Source of the DNA: Henriciella sp045287255
GTDB lineage: Bacteria; Pseudomonadota; Alphaproteobacteria; Caulobacterales; Hyphomonadaceae
DNA: 64,000 bases
Reading direction: 5' to 3'
Assembly (NCBI RefSeq): GCF_045287255.1
Contig: NZ_CP137142.1
Location: forward strand, 1,860,001 to 1,924,000
Position numbers and translations under genes: made by a program. The notes beneath the pieces are model-generated. The model was not told the DNA's origin. It saw only the letters and a list, made by a program, of their open reading frames with translations, and searched no databases. Shown in pieces: positions 21,125-28,403 of this stretch. Numbering within the stretch: position 1 is the first letter of the stretch; each line of letters begins with the position of its first letter.

Positions 21125-21372
21125 TGGTGATCAGTCGGGCCTCATTCGTCTTTCTCTTTGTTATTTTGGGAATGATGGGATACCTGACAGGCGGATCGCC
21201 TACCGAGAGTGAAGTCTTCAAATATACTGGTGTCGGCTTGTTATCTGTTGGCACATTGAGCTTCGTTCTTGTGTTACAAAGGCTTCAACGCTGGCAAGTT
21301 GTTGTTCTATCCTTTTTGGCGGCTCCAATTTATTGGGGCATTGGAAGACTAGTGACTACGATACTGACTTGA
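21124..21372 (+). CDS. Small membrane protein of unknown function
   Basis: Encodes 82 residues, about three short hydrophobic segments (FVFLFVILGMMGYLTGG; YTGVGLLSVGTLSFVLVLQ; VVVLSFLAAPIYWGIGRLV). I do not recognise the family. The ATG overlaps the ugd stop (TGATG), a strong sign that it is translated with ugd, and UDP-xylose synthase starts 56 bp later. Its codon use is more AT-rich than its neighbours, which could mean recent gain. Any role in polysaccharide export or in holding the nucleotide-sugar enzymes at the membrane is inference. Confidence 0.65.
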   Translation: MVISRASFVFLFVILGMMGYLTGGSPTESEVFKYTGVGLLSVGTLSFVLVLQRLQRWQVVVLSFLAAPIYWGIGRLVTTILT

Positions 21373-21427
21373 TATCGAAAGCTATATCCCCCTTGCCAAA
21401 TGGCATCACCCACGCTTGAGAAATGAC

Positions 21428-22378
21428 ATGCATCTTGAAAAACGTATCCTAGTGACCGGCGGAGCCGGATTTATCGGGTCTCACCTATGTGAGGCTTTGC
21501 TAAAAACTGGCGCTGAAGTGCTCTGTGTCGACAATTTCTTCACGGGCGCACGGGCAAATGTCGCGCATCTGCTCGACAATAAGCATTTCGAAATGCTGCG
21601 CCACGATGTGACGATCCCGCTCTTTGTTGAGGTTGATCAGGTCTACAACATGGCTTGCCCGGCAAGTCCGGTGCACTATCAGTTTGACCCGGTTCAGACG
21701 ACCAAAACCAGCGTGCATGGCGCTATCAACATGCTTGGCCTCGCCAAGCGGACCAAGGCGCGCATTCTGCAAGCTTCCACCTCTGAAGTGTATGGCGACC
21801 CGGACGTTCACCCCCAACAGGAAGACTATTGGGGCAATGTGAACCCAATCGGCCCGCGCTCCTGCTATGATGAGGGCAAGCGCTGCGCCGAAACCCTGTT
21901 CTTTGACTATTACCGTCAGCACCAACTCGACATCAAAGTCGCGCGGATCTTCAACACCTATGGCCCGCGTATGCATCCTAATGATGGCCGGGTTGTCTCT
22001 AATTTCATTGTACAGGCCCTGCGCGGTGAGGACATAACGCTTTACGGCGATGGCCAGCAAACCCGTAGCTTCTGCTATGTTGACGATCTGGTTCGTGGGC
22101 TGATCGCCCTCATGGAAAGCCCTGAAGGTGTGACCGGACCGATCAATCTCGGAAATCCAGGCGAGTTCACCATTCGCGAACTGGCCGAGCATGTGATCGA
22201 CCTGACCGGCTCAAAATCACAGCTGACCAACAAGCCTCTACCCGAGGATGATCCCAAGAAGCGTCGCCCGGACATTACCCGCGCCAAGGATCAGCTTGAT
22301 TGGGAGCCAACGATCAAACTGCGCGACGGTTTGGTGAAAACGATCACCTATTTTGATGAGCTGCTGCAAAAGCTCTAG
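21428..22378 (+). CDS. UDP-xylose synthase (UDP-glucuronate decarboxylase), extended SDR
   Basis: Encodes 316 residues from the ATG at 21428 (a TTG 12 bp upstream is possible). The NAD site is VTGGAGFIGSHLCEALL. The catalytic triad is visible as STSEVYGDP near residue 115 and SCYDEGKRCAE near residue 145. The EDYWGNVNPIGPRSCYDEGKR region is characteristic of UDP-glucuronate decarboxylases rather than GalE. It converts UDP-glucuronate, the Ugd product, to UDP-xylose, matching its position after ugd. A related UDP-4-keto product cannot be fully excluded without alignment. Confidence 0.9.
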   Translation: MHLEKRILVTGGAGFIGSHLCEALLKTGAEVLCVDNFFTGARANVAHLLDNKHFEMLRHDVTIPLFVEVDQVYNMACPASPVHYQFDPVQTTKTSVHGAINMLGLAKRTKARILQASTSEVYGDPDVHPQQEDYWGNVNPIGPRSCYDEGKRCAETLFFDYYRQHQLDIKVARIFNTYGPRMHPNDGRVVSNFIVQALRGEDITLYGDGQQTRSFCYVDDLVRGLIALMESPEGVTGPINLGNPGEFTIRELAEHVIDLTGSKSQLTNKPLPEDDPKKRRPDITRAKDQLDWEPTIKLRDGLVKTITYFDELLQKL

Positions 22379-22433
22379 GAATCGCGGCACGATGCGCTAA
22401 GCGGTTGGATTATACGCACCAGAGGGGCTTGCC

Positions 22434-23084
22434 ATGAAATTCTTCGTCGACACTGCCGATACCACAGAGATTAAAGACCTCGCCGCGACAGGCCTGATCG
22501 ATGGGGTGACGACCAATCCTTCCCTGATCACAAAGTCTGGTCGCGACTTTAAGGAAGTCATCGCCGAAATTTGTGACCTGACCGAAGGCCATGTCAGTGC
22601 TGAAGTCGTAGCCACTGAGTGGCAAGCGATGGTTGATGAAGGCAAGAAACTGCAAGCCATTGCAAGCAATGTCGCGGTTAAACTGCCGCTCACCATGGAT
22701 GGGTTGCGCGCTTGCCGCATCCTTACGGATGCTGGAACAGCCGTGAATGTGACGCTCTGTTTCTCTGCCAACCAGGCTCTGCTCGCAGCCAAGGCGGGTG
22801 CAGCCTACATTTCCCCTTTCATCGGGCGGCTCGATGACATCAATGTCGACGGAATGGAGTTGATCGAAGACATCCGCACCATCTATGACAATTACATGTT
22901 CGAAACTGAGATTCTTGCGGCCTCAATCCGCAATGCAAACCATGTAAAGCTCTCGGCGCTGGCTGGCGCCGACGTGGCCACCGTGCCGCCAAATGTCCTC
23001 AAAGGCCTCGCTAACCACCCACTGACGGACAAAGGCCTCGCAGCTTTCCTGAAAGACGCGGAAAAAGGCGGCGTGAAAGTCTAA
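22434..23084 (+). CDS. Transaldolase of the small fructose-6-phosphate-aldolase-like subfamily
   Basis: Encodes 216 residues, about two thirds of the length of classic TalB. It begins MKFFVDTADTTEIKDLAATG, with DGVTTNPSLI following. The Schiff-base Lys is in AVKLPLTMDG near residue 84, and the CFSANQALLAAKAGAAYISPFIGRLDD stretch is the phosphate/active-site region. Members act as transaldolase in the pentose phosphate pathway or as fructose-6-phosphate aldolase, and sequence alone does not decide which. A GAGGGG ribosome site precedes the ATG. It overlaps the convergent histidine kinase by 4 bp. Confidence 0.92.
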   Translation: MKFFVDTADTTEIKDLAATGLIDGVTTNPSLITKSGRDFKEVIAEICDLTEGHVSAEVVATEWQAMVDEGKKLQAIASNVAVKLPLTMDGLRACRILTDAGTAVNVTLCFSANQALLAAKAGAAYISPFIGRLDDINVDGMELIEDIRTIYDNYMFETEILAASIRNANHVKLSALAGADVATVPPNVLKGLANHPLTDKGLAAFLKDAEKGGVKV

Positions 23085-24394
23085 TCTGAGGCGGCAAGAG
23101 GCAGGCGGATAATCATTTCCGTGCCATGCCCTCGCGCGCTGCGGATGCGAAACTCACCATTCTGCATGGCCACAAGTTTTTTGACCAAAGCCAATCCCAA
23201 TCCAGTCCCTTCGCGCCCATCCGTATGGCTGGCCTGTACATAGGGCTGTGCCAGCTTTTCCAGATCTTCCGCCCCAATCCCGGTCCCTCTATCCTGTACG
23301 GTTAGCCTCGCCCAGCGGGGTTCCATCTCCACACGAAGACTAATTGTATCCCCCGCTTCCGCATACTTGATCGCATTCGTAACCAGGTTTTCAATAATCC
23401 GGGCCATTGCCTCTGGATCGGCAAAGGCCTGACAGGTCTCATCCCCGCTTAAACGAAAGCCGACACTGGTCGCCTTTGCGACCCCAGAGAGCCTAGCGAG
23501 ACTATCCCGAGCTAGATCATAGACATTCACGGGGCGCATGTTCAGCGACAAGTTCCCGCTGTCAGCTTTGATCAAGTCGAGGAGCTGTTCCACACGGCTG
23601 AGGAGGACCTGCCCGGCCTCGCTGATGAACCCGGGATAGTCTTTGAATGCACTCGGGAGCGCCTTCGTGTCCCCTTCCATCAGGCCTGAGAAGCCCAGAA
23701 TCGCATTGAGCGGACTTTTCAGATCATGCCCCAAACCCGCAATATCCTGCAGTGACGTCTCATCATCAACGGCCTCTGTAGACGTGAAGATCAACAAACG
23801 CCCCTTCTCGTGCGACAGGTCGAGTGTCGGGCGACGCTCATTACGCACCAATAGGGCCGTCACTTCTTGGCCAGTGCGCACCCCAGGGAGCATAGATTCG
23901 TCGCCATGCAGGGCGCGAATACGACCATACTCGGAAACGTCGACCAGCAAGGCAGGCATATGGTTCGGCTGAATGACTTTTGCTCCCTCTTGTGAAGGTC
24001 GCGCAAGAGCCACCTCGCCGCCCCAAAGGCGATCCCGGCGTAAAAACAAAAGGATGGCCAGCGTGATTGCCGCCGCCAAGACCCAGTTTGAGACTTCCCG
24101 GAAGAACGCAATCGGCGGCGGCATCAGAGCTAGAACATGCATCAAACCAAGGAGAGTAAACGCGGCAACGGCATACAGAATCGCTGATCGGACAGCACGC
24201 AGGCCGGCCGTCAGGCCAATCAGGATCGGGAACAGGACCACAAGCGCGATGGCTGGAGAGGCCAGTCCGCCTGCCAACATAACCAGACCGACCAAAAGCG
24301 CCGCCAATCCGCCCTGTATCAATACAGAGAAAAAAGCAGGATCATCGGCCTCAAAGGTCAATTCATTAACAGAACGGTGAGATTTGTTAGCCAT
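23081..24394 (-). CDS. Membrane-bound sensor histidine kinase (orphan)
   Basis: Encodes 437 residues from the ATG at 24394 (another start lies 9 bp upstream). About four membrane segments lie in residues 25-115. They are followed by a linker that may be a degenerate sensory domain (residues about 120-210). The HisKA box is LGHDLKSPLNAILGFSGLMEG near residue 230. The ATPase domain has the N box (LVTNAIKYAE), G1 (DRGTGIG) and G2 (GTGLGLALVKK). No response regulator lies beside it, so its partner is elsewhere. It is divergent from the secreted protein gene at 24516, with a 15-bp palindrome in the shared promoter region. The signal is unknown. Confidence 0.92.
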   Translation of the reverse strand: MANKSHRSVNELTFEADDPAFFSVLIQGGLAALLVGLVMLAGGLASPAIALVVLFPILIGLTAGLRAVRSAILYAVAAFTLLGLMHVLALMPPPIAFFREVSNWVLAAAITLAILLFLRRDRLWGGEVALARPSQEGAKVIQPNHMPALLVDVSEYGRIRALHGDESMLPGVRTGQEVTALLVRNERRPTLDLSHEKGRLLIFTSTEAVDDETSLQDIAGLGHDLKSPLNAILGFSGLMEGDTKALPSAFKDYPGFISEAGQVLLSRVEQLLDLIKADSGNLSLNMRPVNVYDLARDSLARLSGVAKATSVGFRLSGDETCQAFADPEAMARIIENLVTNAIKYAEAGDTISLRVEMEPRWARLTVQDRGTGIGAEDLEKLAQPYVQASHTDGREGTGLGLALVKKLVAMQNGEFRIRSARGHGTEMIIRLPLAASD

Positions 24395-24454
24395 TATCCT
24401 CATCAGCGCCGTCTAAAATTTCGGTCATGTGCCGACGAAAGACACAGACTAACC

Positions 24455-24469
24455 TTTGCCACAGGCAAA
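24455..24469. promoter_or_regulatory. 15-bp palindrome in the divergent kinase/secreted-protein promoter
   Basis: TTTGCC-ACA-GGCAAA is a perfect 6+3+6 inverted repeat in the 121-bp region between two divergent starts. Size and place suit a dimeric repressor or activator site. The binding protein is unknown. Confidence 0.4.
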
Positions 24470-24515
24470 AGATAGGCCACACTAGTTAACCAGAGTAGCG
24501 TGCAAGGAAACCGCC

Positions 24516-25544
24516 ATGAAACTGAAACACCTGACTACAGTTTTTGCCGCGATCGCAGGGCTCAGCCTGCCAGCAATGGCCCAAGTCATCGCACCTGAAA
24601 CGCCTGCAGCCGAGCCTGTTGCGGCAGTTACGACACCCGCCCCGATGGTTGATCCACTGGCTCGGGCCGCGGCGGTTTACGGCACATATCATGGTGATGT
24701 TACGGACGTGAAGTCACAAGGCTTCCGGTCTGCAAGCGATATTGACGAAGCGCTTAGCAATCTTGGCGGTCACAACTCTAACCAACTCACACAGGGTTGG
24801 CTCTCCTACTCCGCCCTTGTCGCTGCTCAGGATTCTGAGTTCCGCGCCGCCGTGCTCGATATTGAGGGCTATTATGGTCGCGAAACCCTGATGCGGGGCC
24901 TGAACAATGACGTCCGCTATGCGCGCAGCCTGAATGGCGGTGGCTCTGCCGTTGGTTCATCTCTGACAGCGACCAGCGCGGATAGCCGCCGTCTGATTGG
25001 CGCTGCAGCCTATGTCAAAGAGCAAGCCTATAGCCTGCAAGGTGCTGGCTGGGCGAAAGGTCGCGTTGGCGATTCAGGTGCCATCGCCGATAGCCTGATG
25101 AGTTCCTCCAAGATCGGCATCCCTGCTCAGGGCGGCCTGGTCACAGCGCTTTCGTCTCCTGAAATCAACAGTGTTTTGGCGCAAGCGGGTCAAAGCGGAT
25201 CACCATCTGTCTGGGAAAGCGTCACAAGCGCCGCAAGCACGATCCGTCTACCGGCCTCTGTGTCCCGTCTGAACAACCAACAGCGGATCGCCTATGGTAA
25301 AGAACCCATCGCTGATCGGATTGCGACCCTGGCGGCCTATCGTATCCTTGGGGCCGACAGTGGCTCTATCGACGGTATGCGTCTGGCAATGCAGGAACGC
25401 GAAACCGCAGGCTGTCTGAACATGGCACAGCTCAATCTACAGCAATGCGTTGCTGCCGCCCACAAGCATTATGAAGTGCCTTTCTGTATCGGCGAGCACG
25501 CTCTGTCCGATGTCGGCAAGTGCATTGGAAAGGTCTCCCAGTAG
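24516..25544 (+). CDS. Secreted protein of unknown function with four C-terminal cysteines
   Basis: Encodes 342 residues. A clean Sec signal peptide (MKLKHLTTVFAAIAGLSLPAMA, cleaved before QVIAPE) is followed by a Pro/Ala-rich linker to about residue 45. The mature domain begins LARAAAVYGTYHGDVTDVKS. The last about 45 residues carry four Cys, two in AGCLNMAQLNLQQC and two in PFCIGEH and GKCIGK, suggesting two disulfides in the periplasm. I do not recognise a domain name; similar proteins occur in Hyphomonadaceae-like alphaproteobacteria as hypotheticals. It is followed by a strong terminator, so it is monocistronic. Confidence 0.75.
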   Translation: MKLKHLTTVFAAIAGLSLPAMAQVIAPETPAAEPVAAVTTPAPMVDPLARAAAVYGTYHGDVTDVKSQGFRSASDIDEALSNLGGHNSNQLTQGWLSYSALVAAQDSEFRAAVLDIEGYYGRETLMRGLNNDVRYARSLNGGGSAVGSSLTATSADSRRLIGAAAYVKEQAYSLQGAGWAKGRVGDSGAIADSLMSSSKIGIPAQGGLVTALSSPEINSVLAQAGQSGSPSVWESVTSAASTIRLPASVSRLNNQQRIAYGKEPIADRIATLAAYRILGADSGSIDGMRLAMQERETAGCLNMAQLNLQQCVAAAHKHYEVPFCIGEHALSDVGKCIGKVSQ

Positions 25545-25565
25545 GCTGCGATCATATCCAAGCGG

Positions 25566-25596
25566 AAAAGCCTCCGGTTATAACGGGGGCTTTTTT
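25566..25596 (+). terminator. Rho-independent terminator
   Basis: AAAAGCCTCCG pairs with CGGGGGCTTTT (one T-G pair) around a short loop, followed by a T-run, 22 bp after the stop of the secreted protein. Confidence 0.92.
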
Positions 25597-25661
25597 GTGT
25601 CTGCCGCAATTTCCAGAGACACGCTTATGGACATCAATACCCGCTTTGGTAAATCGACTTC

Positions 25662-26165
25662 ATGGTGCCACTCCTGGAAACCGAACGGCTGATTTTACGC
25701 GAACCGCGGGCTGAGGACTTCCCCGTCTATCGGGCTTTCTTTGCCGATGAGGAGGCTTCCCAAGCCTACGGAGGGCCGCTCTCAGATGGTCAAGCCTGGC
25801 GCGTGCTGGCAACTGATATCGGACACTGGGCGTTACGTGGCTATGGACGCTGGGCTGTCACCCTTAAGAACAATGGGGAAATGATTGGCGGATGCGGCCT
25901 GTGGTGGCCGGAGGCCTATCCGCGCTCAGAACTCACATGGTGGATCATCCCATCCGCACGCCAGAAAGGCTATGCTAAAGAGGCTTCACAAGCGGCTATT
26001 CGATTTGGTTATGATGAACTTGGTTGGGACATGGTGGAAACACATATGAATGACGAGAATATTGCGGCACGCAAACTCGTCGAATCCCTGGGTGGCACTG
26101 TCTTCACGCGGGAGACGTTTCCCGATGGCCTATCTCGTAATGTGTTCCACCTTCCGAACAGATAG
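25662..26165 (+). CDS. GNAT-family N-acetyltransferase (RimJ/RimL-like)
   Basis: Encodes 167 residues. It begins with the family stretch LLETERLILREPRAEDFP. The acetyl-CoA-binding loop region is around ARQKGYAKEASQAAIRFGY near residue 105, followed by NIAARKLVESLGG near residue 132. It is the RimJ/RimL subtype, which acetylates protein N-termini or small amines; the acceptor cannot be told. It is probably transcribed alone and lies 85 bp upstream of sufE. Confidence 0.88.
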   Translation: MVPLLETERLILREPRAEDFPVYRAFFADEEASQAYGGPLSDGQAWRVLATDIGHWALRGYGRWAVTLKNNGEMIGGCGLWWPEAYPRSELTWWIIPSARQKGYAKEASQAAIRFGYDELGWDMVETHMNDENIAARKLVESLGGTVFTRETFPDGLSRNVFHLPNR

Positions 26166-26250
26166 ATCACTGATTTTTCGCATCCGAAATTGTCGATCTG
26201 CCTGATGCACAGGGGTTTTCTTTTCCCCCCGCCTGCCCCATGTCAGCGCC

Positions 26251-26655
26251 ATGACAATTACAGCCCGTGCCAGCGATATTGAAGATGAGTTTGCCTTCCT
26301 GGAAGACTGGGAAGAGCGCTATGCGCACATCATTGATCTCGGCAAGGCCAATGAGGGCCTCGAAGAAGCCGAAAAGACAGAAGAGTCTCGTGTACGGGGC
26401 TGCGCCTCGCAAGTCTGGATGGTCATCACAGATTCCGATGATCGTATCAGCATTCGGGCTGAATCTGATGCGATGATTGTCTCTGGCCTCATTGCGCTGC
26501 TGATTCGGCTCTTCTCAGGAGCCACCCATGCAGAGGTTAGAAGCTTTGATGCGAAAGGCTTCCTCGACAAGATTGGTGTGTCTGGCGCCCTGTCTGCTCA
26601 GCGCTCCAACGGGCTGGCTTCAATGCTTGATCGCATTCAAAAATCTGTCGCCTGA
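26251..26655 (+). CDS. sufE: SufE-family sulfur acceptor for Fe-S cluster assembly
   Basis: Encodes 134 residues. The active-site Cys lies in ESRVRGCASQVWM near residue 50, which accepts persulfide from the desulfurase SufS and passes it to SufB. The FAFLEDWEERYAHIIDLGK start is also typical. Length is normal. No other suf genes are adjacent, so it works in trans. It converges on the DUF6456 gene with 6 bp between stops. Confidence 0.93.
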   Translation: MTITARASDIEDEFAFLEDWEERYAHIIDLGKANEGLEEAEKTEESRVRGCASQVWMVITDSDDRISIRAESDAMIVSGLIALLIRLFSGATHAEVRSFDAKGFLDKIGVSGALSAQRSNGLASMLDRIQKSVA

Positions 26656-26661
26656 TTAACA

Positions 26662-27366
26662 TCATATCCTAGACGGGCTTATCAAGTCACGTTCATAGAG
26701 GTCTGCGAGGTGTGAAAGATGCGCCTGTGCGCGGACCTCAACTTTCCGCCGTGAAACATTGAAAGCCTCTGAGAAACGGTTGCGCGAAACCTCATCCACA
26801 ACCAGACTGTTGAGCTCCCTGAGCTGATCCATTCCGAAGCGTTCAGCCACTTTCTGCAAGCGCCAACCGGCCTGACTGGCATATCGGTTCGATAGAGGAC
26901 GATCGGGCATACCTGATGAATCGACCCGCACACCAAGGGCCAAGCCACGCCAGTTCATACCCGATATCGCGCCAGCCTGCGTAGCCCACATGATGTCTTC
27001 GCGATAAGTTGTGACCGCACTCAACAGGCGTCCACGGGTCTTCTCACAAGGAAGCGCGTTCAAGCATCGATCCACCAATGAGCCATAGGGTCTTGGCACA
27101 TTTTCTAATACCAAAGCCTGTGTTGGAAAATGCTGCGGCGTAAATTGGCCACCAGCCCCATCGGTCCACACCAACCGGATCGGATCAAAGTCTCCCAACC
27201 GCTTGAGGTGGCCATCGCGGCAAAGGCTTGCGACACGCTCAGCCTCTAACTGCCCAATTGTTGTGCTGCGTGCGTCCCGTGTCCGCTTGATGTCCCAGCC
27301 TGCATCAGAGCGATTGATCGCACAACCGCCCCGTTTGAGAGCACGGATCATACGCTCTCCGGTCAT
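26662..27366 (-). CDS. DUF6456 domain protein, partner of a DnaA-domain-IV-like protein
   Basis: Encodes 234 residues. The C-terminal about 130 residues (from LVDRCLNALPCEK through REDIMWATQAG to VDEVSRNRFSEAFNVSRRKVE) match my recollection of the DUF6456 family, alphaproteobacterial proteins of unknown function often annotated as DNA-replication or helix-turn-helix related. The N-terminal part is basic and includes a possible helix-turn-helix (TTIGQLEAERVASLCRDGHL). The ATG overlaps the stop of the upstream gene by four bases (ATGA), so both proteins are made together. There is no catalytic motif. A DNA-binding or replication-control role is inference from the partner. Confidence 0.7.
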   Translation of the reverse strand: MTGERMIRALKRGGCAINRSDAGWDIKRTRDARSTTIGQLEAERVASLCRDGHLKRLGDFDPIRLVWTDGAGGQFTPQHFPTQALVLENVPRPYGSLVDRCLNALPCEKTRGRLLSAVTTYREDIMWATQAGAISGMNWRGLALGVRVDSSGMPDRPLSNRYASQAGWRLQKVAERFGMDQLRELNSLVVDEVSRNRFSEAFNVSRRKVEVRAQAHLSHLADLYERDLISPSRI

Positions 27367-27698
27367 GCGACGGCCCGTGACAGGGGCACAATCATGGCAA
27401 TGCCATCCTCCAACCCTGTCACCCAGCTATCAAAGGCCTCATCTTCTCGGCGATCTTCCACCAGGTGACAGGCATGCGCGACCGTTGAACGATCCCTTTG
27501 AAAGGCCAAAGCCACACGCGCCAGAGACAGCCCAAGCGCCGTATGTGCGAGATACATCGCAACCTGTCGCGCCCTGGAAACTTCCAGGCTGCCACGTTCG
27601 TTTGATAAAATGTCGTTTGTGCGCACGTGAAGCGCATAGCCAACCAGGCCAGAAACGAGCCGCGCTCGTCGTCGATCTCTCACGTATTGTACGTCCAT
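27363..27698 (-). CDS. Stand-alone DnaA domain IV-like DNA-binding protein
   Basis: Encodes 111 residues from the ATG at 27698 (a GTG 9 bp upstream is the alternative). The centre, SRARQVAMYLAHTALGL followed by SLARVALAFQRDRSTVAHAC, aligns well with the DnaA C-terminal domain (PRQxAMxLA...LSLxEIGxxFGxRDHTTVxHA), which recognises DnaA boxes. The DHTTV signature is changed to DRSTV, so box specificity may differ. There is no AAA+ domain or P-loop, so it cannot act as an initiator by itself. It is co-translated with the DUF6456 protein. By analogy it could compete for DnaA boxes or be a repurposed transcription factor; both are inference. Confidence 0.8.
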   Translation of the reverse strand: MDVQYVRDRRRARLVSGLVGYALHVRTNDILSNERGSLEVSRARQVAMYLAHTALGLSLARVALAFQRDRSTVAHACHLVEDRREDEAFDSWVTGLEDGIAMIVPLSRAVA

Positions 27699-27791
27699 AT
27701 TGTCCACCCAAATCTGCTCGTCTCAACATGATAGACTCGCAGGGAAGAGTGTAGGACTTTTTTCCTATTCAGAAAGATTATTCTTTACAAA

Positions 27792-28259
27792 TCAGGCTGC
27801 CAAGCGCTCGAACTGTGTGGATAGGCGCTCTGAAGGCGTGCCCTCCTGTCCGCGATTCTGGCGTACAGGAAGAACCTCATCATAGCAGAGGATCAGCAGG
27901 CGCGCGCCACAGTCACTGACCATGGGCAAGCGTAACCAGTGATGGATACCCCGCTTGGTGCTGCGCACACCGCGCACGGGCTTTGCGGCTTCCAGCAGTG
28001 CTGTCAAACCCAGGGCGTAAAGCGTTGAAAGCGTCTCACCAGGAAACGCATGCCCAAGACGAGAGCCCGTCACCCGGCTATTAACCTGCCCGGTTTCACT
28101 CAGTTCCAGAATAGAAACGCCACCAAGATAGCGAACAATGGCCCCAGGATCGAGATCACCACGCTTCGGCAAACGGCCTTCAGGGGTCACGCTTCTCCAG
28201 TAAGATAGGATCGCTGATTGCGATTCAGTGAGTTTTGTCTGTTCTCTTGACTCGGTCAT
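27792..28259 (-). CDS. PAS_5 family protein
   Basis: Encodes 155 residues from the ATG at 28259. The run SILSYWRSVTPEGRLPKRGDLDPGAI is absent only in its first residue and otherwise fits the PAS_5 family: a W near residue 25, then PxRxDLDPxxI, a strand ending LGGVSILEL, and RVTGSRLGHAFPGE near residue 75. The C-terminal half predicts a beta-sheet with LILCYDEVLPV. These proteins are common in alphaproteobacteria; a sensory role is assumed and ligands are unknown. The gene lies 144 bp after mucR in the same direction and has a palindrome and a GANTC cluster in front of it. Confidence 0.8.
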   Translation of the reverse strand: MTESREQTKLTESQSAILSYWRSVTPEGRLPKRGDLDPGAIVRYLGGVSILELSETGQVNSRVTGSRLGHAFPGETLSTLYALGLTALLEAAKPVRGVRSTKRGIHHWLRLPMVSDCGARLLILCYDEVLPVRQNRGQEGTPSERLSTQFERLAA

Positions 28260-28394
28260 TGCCACCCCCGTGGTGATTCGTTCGAATCACTATTGTGAGA
28301 ATTCGAGTCACCGATCAAGAGTCAAAGCAACGATTCGTTTACCAAGGTTAAATATTTAATGCGTTACGATATCGAAACCAAAATAAATCGAATC
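28222..28394. promoter_or_regulatory. Cluster of eight GANTC (CcrM-type methylation) sites
   Basis: GANTC occurs at 28222, 28249, 28275, 28284, 28305, 28319, 28332 and 28390. A five-base motif with one free position is expected once per about 256 bp at equal base use, so eight in 173 bp is a strong excess. In alphaproteobacteria GANTC is the CcrM adenine-methylation target, and methylation at promoters is read by GcrA to time transcription in the cell cycle. Six of the eight sites lie in the spacer directly upstream of the PAS_5 gene. Confidence 0.7.
28273..28290. promoter_or_regulatory. 18-bp palindrome upstream of the PAS_5 gene
   Basis: GTGATTCG-TT-CGAATCAC has perfect 8-bp arms and lies 13 bp upstream of the start codon. 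Each arm contains one GANTC site. A partial third copy (ATTCGAGTCAC) follows at 28301-28311. It looks like an operator whose occupancy could be coupled to methylation. The binding protein is unknown. Confidence 0.5.
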
Positions 28395-28403
28395 CGAAAC
28401 GAA

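Noticed and set aside
28348..28359. TTAA-N4-TTAA as a CtrA site
   Set aside because: Spacing is four, not seven, so it does not match the CtrA consensus.
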